Assembly (NCBI GenBank): GCA_023268955.1
Contig: JALRJW010000262.1
Span: 1 to 5,028, forward strand
Direction: 5' to 3'
Source of the DNA: Aliarcobacter sp.
GTDB lineage: Bacteria > Campylobacterota > Campylobacteria > Campylobacterales > Arcobacteraceae
DNA: 5,028 bases
A program made the position numbers and the translations under genes. The stretch's first letter is position 1, and each line of letters begins with the position of its first letter. The notes beneath the pieces were generated by a model. The model ran no database searches. It was not told the origin of the DNA and saw only the letters and a program-made list of their open reading frames with translations. Positions 1 to 5,028 of the stretch are shown here, in pieces.

Positions 1-939
1 GGATCTAATGGGAAGGGATCTACAGGTTATTTCTTATCTCAAATGTTAGAGCATCTTGGATATAAAGTAGGGTATTATTATTCGCCATTCACAATCGATA
101 GATTTGATAATATTTTAATACAAAATAAAAGTTTAAAAAATGTCCTAAATAAATACCTTTTTTATCAACATGAAATGATTAGTGCAGGATTAACTGAGTT
201 TGAACAAGATACCGCGTTAGCTTTTTTAATGTTTAGTGAAGAAAAAGTGGATTACGCAATCATTGAAGTTGGTCTTGGAGGAATTGATGATGCTACAAAC
301 GTCATTCAACCAGATATTGGAATCATCACCTCTACATCTTTAGAACATGCTGAAATTATCGGGCCTTCTATTTACGATATCGCAGCGCATCAAGCAGGCA
401 TTATAAAAAAAGGTATGCAAGTATTGCTTTCAAAATCGATAGATGAAGATATTAAAAAAGTATTTTTAAACCAAATCAACGAAGTATCTGCAGTACTCAT
501 TAATGATTATCCTATCGTGAAAGATCATGTATTTCCTCATTATCAAGAAAATAATGTATCACTTGCATTTCAGGCACTGAATTTAATCAAACAACAATCT
601 TCTTTTCCTTTTTCTATTCTTAAAACAATGCCATTTAGATTTCAATATATAAAACACAACGTTATTTTTGATGGTGCACATAACCTAGAAGGTATCCAAG
701 CACTTATTGATACATTACAAAAAGAACAATTAAAACCGATGGTTTACATGTCCATATTAAATACAAAGAAATATGATGACATGATTCAAACGATGATGAC
801 TTATACCGGACATGTTTATGTCACATCTTTCGAGCATCAACAGAGCATTCAATTCAATGATATTGCTCATATAAAAGGAGCTGTTTGGGTTGAAATACAG
901 GAAATAATTGAAAATACTTTAGCTGCTTTATTTCCGTGA
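1..939 (+). CDS. folC: FolC-like folylpolyglutamate/dihydrofolate synthase, partial at both ends, tail chimeric
   Basis: FolC enzymes are cytoplasmic ATP-dependent ligases that add glutamate to dihydropteroate or tetrahydrofolate. The frame is open from base 1 and begins with the Mur-ligase P-loop GSNGKGST, so about 40 N-terminal residues are missing; the ATG at 43 is internal. Numbering from that ATG, visible family landmarks are GYKVGYYYSP (6-15, the 'SP' loop), LTEFE (50-54), IEVGLGGIDDATNVI (74-88), SLEH (99-102), AGIIK (118-122), YQENNVSLAFQAL (167-179) and FDGAHN (209-214). Oddities: LGGR is LGGI, the usual EKAGI is HQAGI (so the normally carbamylated Lys is Gln), and the centre is about 40 residues shorter than usual. 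Native sequence seems to stop near 907. The last residues, roughly ENTLAALFP up to the stop at 937-939, are the complement of the opposing MFS gene, so about 25-30 native C-terminal residues are lost. The host looks like a low-GC Gram-positive (inference). It could be a FolC paralogue of altered function. Confidence 0.85.
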   Translation, partial: GSNGKGSTGYFLSQMLEHLGYKVGYYYSPFTIDRFDNILIQNKSLKNVLNKYLFYQHEMISAGLTEFEQDTALAFLMFSEEKVDYAIIEVGLGGIDDATNVIQPDIGIITSTSLEHAEIIGPSIYDIAAHQAGIIKKGMQVLLSKSIDEDIKKVFLNQINEVSAVLINDYPIVKDHVFPHYQENNVSLAFQALNLIKQQSSFPFSILKTMPFRFQYIKHNVIFDGAHNLEGIQALIDTLQKEQLKPMVYMSILNTKKYDDMIQTMMTYTGHVYVTSFEHQQSIQFNDIAHIKGAVWVEIQEIIENTLAALFP

Positions 940-1319
940 TATATGTCTCTAACTATAGCGTTTGTATTTACAATAGCAAATCCACCACCAATTGCTTGAA
1001 AAAATCTAAATATCAACATTTGTTCAATTGAAGTTGAAAATGAAATCAATATTGAAAACAGAATATAAATAAAAATTCCAACAAATATAAATCTTTTTCT
1101 TCCATATTTATCAGATAATGGTCCTCCAAAAAGTTGCCCTATTGCTAAACCCAGCAAATACACGCTTAAAGTCTGTTCTATATTTGCAATGGAAGTTGAG
1201 AAACTCTGAGAAATTTGTAAAAATGAAGGTAAATAGGTATCAACAGCTAAAGGTGCAATAGATGTTAACATCGCAAGGATTATTACAAATCCCTTGGGTA
1301 AATCGTATGTTTTATTCAT
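867..1319 (-). CDS. Bcr/CflA-type MFS multidrug efflux transporter, N-terminal part only
   Basis: This is an inner-membrane, proton-driven drug exporter of the DHA1 (Bcr/CflA) family, normally about 390-400 residues with 12 membrane helices. Only about the first 137 residues are native. Helix 1 (about 11-28) is followed by DTYLPS (27-32), typical of this subfamily. Helix 2 spans about 47-64. MFS motif A follows as GGPLSDKYGRKR (65-76). Helices 3 and 4 span about 77-95 and 101-122, and RFFQAIGGG (105-113) and NAIVRD (120-125) are also Bcr/CflA hallmarks. The last residues before the stop (about 138-150) are antisense folC sequence, so this is a truncation by junction 1 and not a short natural protein. 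The ATG overlaps the stop of the upstream hydrolase gene (GATGAATAAAAC) and no strong Shine-Dalgarno is visible, which points to translational coupling. The substrate cannot be told from sequence. Confidence 0.88.
   Translation of the reverse strand: MNKTYDLPKGFVIILAMLTSIAPLAVDTYLPSFLQISQSFSTSIANIEQTLSVYLLGLAIGQLFGGPLSDKYGRKRFIFVGIFIYILFSILISFSTSIEQMLIFRFFQAIGGGFAIVNTNAIVRDIYHGNKAAKVFSIISCISTQTAPFI
897..915. other. Chimeric junction 1: FolC segment to Arcobacter-like segment
   Basis: A plus-strand FolC frame and a minus-strand MFS transporter frame meet here tail to tail, and both lose family resemblance at the same place. Going left to right, FolC-like sequence fades after WVEIQEIIEN (to about 912). 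Going right to left, MFS-like sequence holds through KAAKVFS (to about 909) and then turns into the complement of folC. The overlap of a few bases prevents exact placement. No target-site duplication, inverted repeat or mobile element is visible, which favours misassembly or concatenation over a natural insertion. Confidence 0.85.
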
Positions 1320-2505
1320 CTTTTAAAAACTCATTTATATCATTTTTTAGTTCATTAAAATATGGATTCCAAGTAAGTCTAGCGTGATATAAACCATCAA
1401 CATTATATCCCCATGAAGAGAAACAAGTTTTATTTCTTGAAATAAACTTCTTATCTTTTTGTCCATTATTAAGCATTATGTAGTTTCCATTTTCTCCATA
1501 ATAAGCATTGTCTTTTGAAAACATAACACTCAAATGTGAAAAATTGCTAATTCTTTTTTCAGGTAGATAACTATTATAAACTTTAAATCTTTTATTATCT
1601 AAAAGATTTTTCATCTCTTCTTTTGTTTCATTTATATTTGCATATAAAATGAATTTTGATTTTTCATTAGTAAATTTTTTTTGAAAAATTTCAACTGTTT
1701 TTTCATAATCAATAACACTATCATCTTTTGAAAAAACAAAAAATGCGGGTCTATCAAAAACTTTGTTTTGGAATTTTTCTTGAACTTTTAATGTTGTTTT
1801 ATAGTACAAATTAACTTCATTCATTGGCATTGATTCATATTTTAAGATATTGTTTTCTTCATCAATATCCAACCAATCCATAAAATATGAAACAAATGGA
1901 GAAAAAACAATTACTTTGCTTTTTGAATAAAATCCAGGTGAAAATAAATACAAACCTTTTATTGATTTATCATCAATTGCATATGAAGTTACTAAATTTG
2001 CACCCGTTGAAAAACCACCTAACCATATTTCATAATTCTCTTTTTTTAAAAGATTTATATGATGTTTTACAACATTTTCCCAATCTTTTAAAGAAGGAAG
2101 CATCAAATCAGCAGGTTTTGAAATATGACCTGGTAATAAAATAGTTCTAACTAAAAATCCATTATTCGTAAAAACTTTAGAGATATCTTTATAATATGCA
2201 GGAGAATCAGTTAACCCATGTACTAGTAAAATTGCTTTTTTTGAAGATGAATTATTTGGTTTAAGTTCAAAAGGCATTACTAAATCTAACTCTTGATTTT
2301 TATTTTCAGTAATAAAATTTCTATTTTCTAAAAGCCATTTTTTAGTGTCACTTAAATACAAATCAAAATTTTCTTGATCATATTTTGGCAAAGATTTTGA
2401 ACTTTTAAAAGCAGGAATATCTGGAGTTTTTACACAAGAAGTAAAAATAAAAGGAATAAATAAAATAAAAAAAGCTAGTAAATATTTAAAAAAATAGTTT
2501 TTCAT
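1312..2505 (-). CDS. Lipoprotein alpha/beta hydrolase (serine esterase/lipase-like)
   Basis: This is a complete 397-residue protein, probably a membrane-anchored carboxylesterase or monoacylglycerol-lipase-like enzyme facing the periplasm or outer surface; the substrate is unknown. The N-terminus has K2, K7, a hydrophobic stretch (8-22) and FTSC with Cys24, an acceptable though imperfect lipobox (Phe at -3). The hydrolase core shows LLVHGLTDSP (93-102, oxyanion region), LPGH (124-127) and GFSTG (164-168) with nucleophile Ser166. The acid is probably in SKDDSVID (259-266), and NFSHLS (321-326) supplies His324. About 60 residues separate the acid and the His, more than in compact monoacylglycerol lipases, and a 73-residue tail with YYGENGNY (335-342) and ARLTWNPYF (375-383) follows the His. 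A weak GAGA lies 8 nt before the ATG. The gene follows the purH terminator and overlaps the MFS gene by 8 nt, forming a two-gene unit. The name is by motif, not by a known orthologue. Confidence 0.85.
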   Translation of the reverse strand: MKNYFFKYLLAFFILFIPFIFTSCVKTPDIPAFKSSKSLPKYDQENFDLYLSDTKKWLLENRNFITENKNQELDLVMPFELKPNNSSSKKAILLVHGLTDSPAYYKDISKVFTNNGFLVRTILLPGHISKPADLMLPSLKDWENVVKHHINLLKKENYEIWLGGFSTGANLVTSYAIDDKSIKGLYLFSPGFYSKSKVIVFSPFVSYFMDWLDIDEENNILKYESMPMNEVNLYYKTTLKVQEKFQNKVFDRPAFFVFSKDDSVIDYEKTVEIFQKKFTNEKSKFILYANINETKEEMKNLLDNKRFKVYNSYLPEKRISNFSHLSVMFSKDNAYYGENGNYIMLNNGQKDKKFISRNKTCFSSWGYNVDGLYHARLTWNPYFNELKNDINEFLKDE

Positions 2506-2542
2506 TTGTTTCTCATAAGCTTTTTTTATTTTATTTAGATTT

Positions 2543-2570
2543 AAAAGTAGAGAAAATTCTCTCTACTTTT
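2543..2570 (-). terminator. Intrinsic terminator after purH
   Basis: A perfect 11-bp inverted repeat pairs AAAAGTAGAGA (2543-2553) with TCTCTACTTTT (2560-2570) across a 6-nt loop. It begins 5 bases past the purH stop codon (2576-2578). Read on the minus strand, the stem ends in TTTT and runs into AT-rich sequence, so it should end purH transcription. The A-tract on the other side would also let it work on plus-strand transcripts. The hydrolase ATG lies only 37 nt beyond it, so that gene needs its own promoter in the AT-rich spacer or relies on readthrough; no clear -35/-10 pair is visible. Confidence 0.8.
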
Positions 2571-2575
2571 AACTA

Positions 2576-4108
2576 TTAATGTAAGAAGTGTCTAACACCT
2601 GTGAAGTATAAAGCCATACCATGTTCATTAGCAGCTTCAATAACCTCATCATCTCTTACACTTCCACCTGGTTCAATTACACATTTAACACCAGCTGCTG
2701 CTGCTGCGTCAATTGAATCTCTAAATGGGAAAAATGCTTCAGATGCTAAAACTGAACCGCTAACATCAATTCCCATATCTTCTGCTTTTCTTAAAGCAGC
2801 TTTTGCAGCATCAACTCTTGAAGTCATCCCCATACCAATAGCTACAACTGTTGAATCTTTAACATAAACAACACAGTTAGATTTTGTACCAGCTGCTACT
2901 TTTACAGCGATTTCCATATCTTTTTTCTCTTGTTCTGTTGCACTTCTAGTTGTTTTTAATTCAGCATTTTTAACTTCATCAACTCCAACAACATCAGAAT
3001 CTTGATATACAAAACCACCATCTACGATTTTAAAGTTAAAGTCATCATTTGCTAACTCTAATTTAGCAGTACCTTGTTTGAAAAGTTTTAATCTTTTTTT
3101 AGTATTGAAAATTTCTAAAGCTTCAGCAGTAAAATCAGCAGCAAATACAACTTCTAAGAAAATTTCATTCATTTTAGTAGCTAATTTACCATCAACAACA
3201 CCATTAACAGCAACTACCCCACCAAAAGCAGAAACAGGGTCACATTTTAATGCTTCAACATAAGAAGTATATAAATCTTCTTTAATAGCAAATCCACATG
3301 GATTTCCATGTTTTACAATGCAAACGGCATTATCATCACCAAATGCACCAGCAATTTTAGCAGCACCACTAATATCACCCATATTATTGAAAGATGCTTC
3401 ACCTTTTACAGTGATGAATTTATTTGATAAATGCTTGTCAAACTCATATAATGCACCTTTTTGGTGTGGGTTTTCTCCATATCTTGTATCAAATACTTTT
3501 TCTCCAACGATGAATTGTTTAGCACCAAATCCATTATTGAATCTTTTATTCATATAATTAGCAATCATAGAGTCGTAAGCAGCTGTATGCTCATAAGCTT
3601 TAATCATCATATCTCTTCTAAATTCAACTGTATTTGTGTTGTTTTTTAAGTTATTTAAAACTAAATCATAATCAACAACATCAGTAACAATAATAACTGA
3701 ATCAAAGTTTTTAGCAGCAGATCTAACCATCGCAGGTCCACCGATATCAATGTTTTCAATAATCTCTTCAAAATCATCAGTTTTTTCAATAGTTGCTTTA
3801 AATGGATATAAATTTACACAAACTAAATCAATACCTTCTACACCTAACTCTTTAGCTTGGTCTAAATGAGATTGTTTATCTCTTCTGTGTAAAATTCCAC
3901 CATGAATGTATGGATTTAAAGTTTTAACTCTTCCTTCAAAACACTCAGGGAATTTTGTAACTTCATTTGCTTCAATTACTGCAATTCCTGCATCTTTTAA
4001 TTTTGAATATGTTCCACCAGTTGAAATAATCTCATAACCTAAAGATACTAACTCTTTTGCAAAGTTCTCAACACCACTTTTATCACTAACAGATATTAAT
4101 GCTCTCAT
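2576..4108 (-). CDS. purH: Bifunctional AICAR transformylase/IMP cyclohydrolase PurH
   Basis: This cytoplasmic enzyme performs the last two steps of de novo IMP synthesis: it formylates AICAR with 10-formyl-THF, then closes the ring to IMP. The protein is full length at 510 residues (family about 510-530). The N-terminal MGS-like cyclohydrolase domain (about 1-190) shows ISVSDKSG (5-12), STGGT (29-33), [15 protein letters not shown] (59-73), NLYPF (99-103) and [14 protein letters not shown] (121-134). The transformylase domain (about 195-510) shows RYGENPHQ (209-216), VKHGNPCG with catalytic Lys266-His267 (265-272), CDPVSAFGG (289-297), [12 protein letters not shown] (456-467), [12 protein letters not shown] (479-490) and the usual C-terminal FTGVRHFLH. 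The ATG is supported by AGGAG 10 nt upstream. It follows purL in the same direction after 81 nt holding a terminator hairpin. No key residue seems missing. The style matches Arcobacter-group Campylobacterota (inference). Confidence 0.98.
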   Translation of the reverse strand: MRALISVSDKSGVENFAKELVSLGYEIISTGGTYSKLKDAGIAVIEANEVTKFPECFEGRVKTLNPYIHGGILHRRDKQSHLDQAKELGVEGIDLVCVNLYPFKATIEKTDDFEEIIENIDIGGPAMVRSAAKNFDSVIIVTDVVDYDLVLNNLKNNTNTVEFRRDMMIKAYEHTAAYDSMIANYMNKRFNNGFGAKQFIVGEKVFDTRYGENPHQKGALYEFDKHLSNKFITVKGEASFNNMGDISGAAKIAGAFGDDNAVCIVKHGNPCGFAIKEDLYTSYVEALKCDPVSAFGGVVAVNGVVDGKLATKMNEIFLEVVFAADFTAEALEIFNTKKRLKLFKQGTAKLELANDDFNFKIVDGGFVYQDSDVVGVDEVKNAELKTTRSATEQEKKDMEIAVKVAAGTKSNCVVYVKDSTVVAIGMGMTSRVDAAKAALRKAEDMGIDVSGSVLASEAFFPFRDSIDAAAAAGVKCVIEPGGSVRDDEVIEAANEHGMALYFTGVRHFLH

Positions 4109-4118
4109 ATAAATTTTT

Positions 4119-4123
4119 CTCCT
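4119..4123 (-). promoter_or_regulatory. Ribosome binding site of purH
   Basis: AGGAG on the minus strand lies 10 nt before the ATG at 4108-4106, in the context TAGTAGGAGAAAAATTTAT. This strong Shine-Dalgarno fixes the purH start. The 20 or so bases between it and the upstream hairpin are AT-rich, with no promoter I can call with confidence. Confidence 0.8.
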
Positions 4124-4143
4124 ACTAAATATTCACTAATAAA

Positions 4144-4176
4144 AAAAGGTCAAACACTTTTGATGTTTGACCTTTT
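4144..4176 (-). terminator. Intrinsic terminator (or attenuator) between purL and purH
   Basis: A perfect 13-bp stem pairs AAAAGGTCAAACA (4144-4156) with TGTTTGACCTTTT (4164-4176) around a 7-nt loop (4157-4163). On the minus strand it is followed by an unbroken run of seven T (4147-4141) and then ATTAG, a textbook Rho-independent terminator for purL. It begins 13 nt past the purL stop codon (4190-4192). The next gene in the same direction, purH, starts 35 nt further on, so it needs either partial readthrough or a promoter in that short AT-rich gap. Confidence 0.88.
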
Positions 4177-4189
4177 GTTTTAACTTTGA

Positions 4190-4834
4190 TTATAAATCTT
4201 GCTCAATTACTCTTTTAAACTTATTGAAATAAGTATCTTTAGCTGCATCTAATTCCATATAAATATCATTTACAGAAATTTTATCTCCAGCTACTTTTCC
4301 AGCTTTAACAGCTTTTACATTCATACTTGCTGCAAATTTTTCAAATGCTTCACAATTTTCAGGTTTAACTTCAACAATTGCTCTAGATAAAGACTCAGCG
4401 AAAATATCTTTTGCGTCATCTAATTCAAGATTGATTTCAACACCCTTATTACCAACAACTGCCATTTTAGCAGCAGCAATTGCAATACCACCAACGTTGA
4501 TATCTTTTGCAGATACTAGTAAATCTTTTTTATTAGCTTCAATAACTGTATTCCATAATGCTAACTCTTTTGCAAAATCAACTTCAGGGTGAGCACCAGC
4601 TACTTTTCCATAAAGTTTTTTAAGATATAAAGATGCACCAAACTCCCCTTTTGTTTCACCTAAGATATATAATGCATTTCCTTCTTCTTTAACATAAGAT
4701 GGTAAAGATTTGTTAGCATCATCATTAACACCAACCATAGCAATAGCAGGAGTTGGGAATACACCAACACCATTTGTTTCATTATATAATGAAACATTTC
4801 CACCAATAACAGGAGTATCTAATTCTTTACATGC
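4190..4834 (-). CDS. purL: Phosphoribosylformylglycinamidine synthase PurL, C-terminal part (5' end missing)
   Basis: PurL uses ATP and ammonia from glutamine to convert FGAR to FGAM, the fourth step of de novo purine synthesis. About 214 C-terminal residues remain; the small PurL that works with PurQ and PurS is about 730-750 residues. The retained frame opens with ACKELDTPVIGG and NVSLYNET (4834-4775), a strong PurL signature, then TPAIAMVGV. Numbering from the internal Met at 4738, the C-terminal AIRS-type domain shows KGEFGASLYLK (30-40), KDINVGGIAIAAAKMA (78-93, the DISxGG-type loop) and FAESLSRAIVEV (113-124). The Met is not the real start, because homology continues upstream to junction 2. 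Beyond 4834 the frame stays open but is the complement of pntA and lacks the expected PurL sequence. It lies upstream of purH with a terminator between, as expected for a purine locus. Loss of the N-terminal two thirds is due to the join. Confidence 0.95.
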   Translation of the reverse strand, partial: ACKELDTPVIGGNVSLYNETNGVGVFPTPAIAMVGVNDDANKSLPSYVKEEGNALYILGETKGEFGASLYLKKLYGKVAGAHPEVDFAKELALWNTVIEANKKDLLVSAKDINVGGIAIAAAKMAVVGNKGVEINLELDDAKDIFAESLSRAIVEVKPENCEAFEKFAASMNVKAVKAGKVAGDKISVNDIYMELDAAKDTYFNKFKRVIEQDL

Positions 4835-4840
4835 AGATTT
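4830..4840. other. Chimeric junction 2: Arcobacter-like segment to pntA segment
   Basis: The minus-strand purL frame is recognisable down to ACKEL (about 4834). The plus-strand pntA frame is recognisable from ADLILRVN (4833 onward). Both are internal fragments, each cut at the same point, in opposite orientations. About three bases (TGC, 4832-4834) fit both sides, so the exact position is uncertain by a few bases. No repeat, insertion sequence or attachment-like motif is seen. Confidence 0.87.
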
Positions 4841-5028
4841 AATTCTTAGAGTTAATTGTCCAAATGATGAAGATGTTACAAGCTTTAAGGAAAAACAAAT
4901 TCTTATTGGAATGTTAAACCCATCAAAAAATACAGATGTTTTAAAAAAAATTTTGCAAAAAAAAATTAACGTTTTTTCTTTAGAATTATTACCTCGAATT
5001 TCAAGAGCTCAATCTATGGACGTACTTT
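4833..5028 (+). CDS. pntA: NAD(P) transhydrogenase alpha subunit PntA, internal fragment
   Basis: PntA carries the NAD(H)-binding domain of the proton-translocating transhydrogenase, which drives hydride transfer between NADH and NADP+ at the inner membrane. The 65 visible codons cover part of the N-terminal alanine-dehydrogenase/PNT domain: ADLILRVNCP (1-10), ILIGMLNP (23-30), then ELLPRISRAQSMDVL (51-65). The last is a hallmark of PntA; alanine dehydrogenases lack this RAQSMD form. The frame runs off the window end. The upstream part is lost at junction 2, so there is no start codon. The sequence is very AT-rich with Lys/Asn-heavy variable positions, as in AT-rich marine bacteria; that assignment is a guess. 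It has no functional link to the neighbouring purine genes. Confidence 0.88.

Noticed and set aside
867..909. Apparent novel short C-terminus of the MFS protein (ending TQTAPFI), which loosely resembles the AP motif of the family
   Set aside because: It is the exact antisense of the FolC coding sequence, whose reading frame keeps family-like character there, and the protein lacks the remaining eight helices. The AP match is coincidence.
1887..2144. Plus-strand open frame antisense to the hydrolase gene
   Set aside because: It shows no family resemblance, no ribosome site and low-complexity composition. The minus-strand gene explains the region fully.
2506..2575. Possible promoter for the hydrolase gene in the AT-rich spacer
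   Set aside because: Several TAAAAT-like hexamers occur by base composition alone and none has a convincing partner element, so I did not call one.
2601..3649. Several plus-strand open frames antisense to purH
   Set aside because: They are Ala/Ser/Thr-rich shadows of a well-conserved gene on the other strand, with no start signals and no recognisable domains.
4739..4950. Minus-strand frame staying open upstream of PurL, suggesting an unusual PurL N-terminus or a short PurL starting at 4738
   Set aside because: PurL homology runs past 4738 to 4834, so that Met is internal. Beyond 4834 the sequence is the complement of pntA and has no PurL character.
4918..4971. A-rich runs near the right end (TTTTAAAAAAAA, CAAAAAAAAATT) as a possible repeat or frameshift site
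   Set aside because: They encode Lys/Ile/Leu codons in a continuous PntA frame of normal motif order; ordinary for a very AT-rich genome.
1..5028. A new defence, mobile or biosynthetic system
   Set aside because: All frames that carry real family signal are housekeeping or common transporter/esterase genes, and the unusual layout is explained by two chimeric joins.

Overview
This window does not read as one stretch of a single genome. It reads as three AT-rich segments joined at two breakpoints, one near 897-915 and one near 4830-4840. At each breakpoint a plus-strand gene and a minus-strand gene are both cut inside their coding sequence. No insertion sequence, terminal repeat, integrase, tRNA or attachment-like site lies at either join. 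The simplest explanation is a chimeric assembly or artificial concatenation.

Segment 1 (1 to about 905, plus strand) is the middle of a FolC-like folylpolyglutamate/dihydrofolate synthase. It begins at the P-loop and lacks both ends. Its style suggests a low-GC Gram-positive, perhaps Staphylococcaceae (low confidence). It is shorter and more divergent than standard FolC, and Gln sits where family members have the Lys of the EKAGI motif.

Segment 2 (about 905 to 4834, all genes on the minus strand) looks like an Arcobacter-type Campylobacterota chromosome. This is inferred from the style of PurH and PurL, the low GC and the gene content. In transcription order it holds the 3' part of purL, a strong terminator hairpin, a complete purH, a second terminator hairpin, a lipoprotein alpha/beta hydrolase, and the N-terminal third of a Bcr/CflA-type MFS efflux transporter. 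PurL and PurH act at the fourth and the last two steps of de novo IMP synthesis. The hydrolase and transporter genes overlap by 8 nt and are probably translationally coupled.

Segment 3 (about 4833-5028, plus strand) is 65 codons from inside pntA, the alpha subunit of proton-translocating NAD(P) transhydrogenase. It comes from another very AT-rich bacterium, possibly a marine cyanobacterium or SAR11-like organism (low confidence).

There is no gene-free stretch over 300 bases. The two intergenic gaps (2506-2575 and 4109-4189) hold terminators and ribosome binding sites. I found no RNA gene, CRISPR array, mobile element or convincing new system. The main result is the mosaic structure; anyone using the window should treat the open frames that cross the joins as artefacts.
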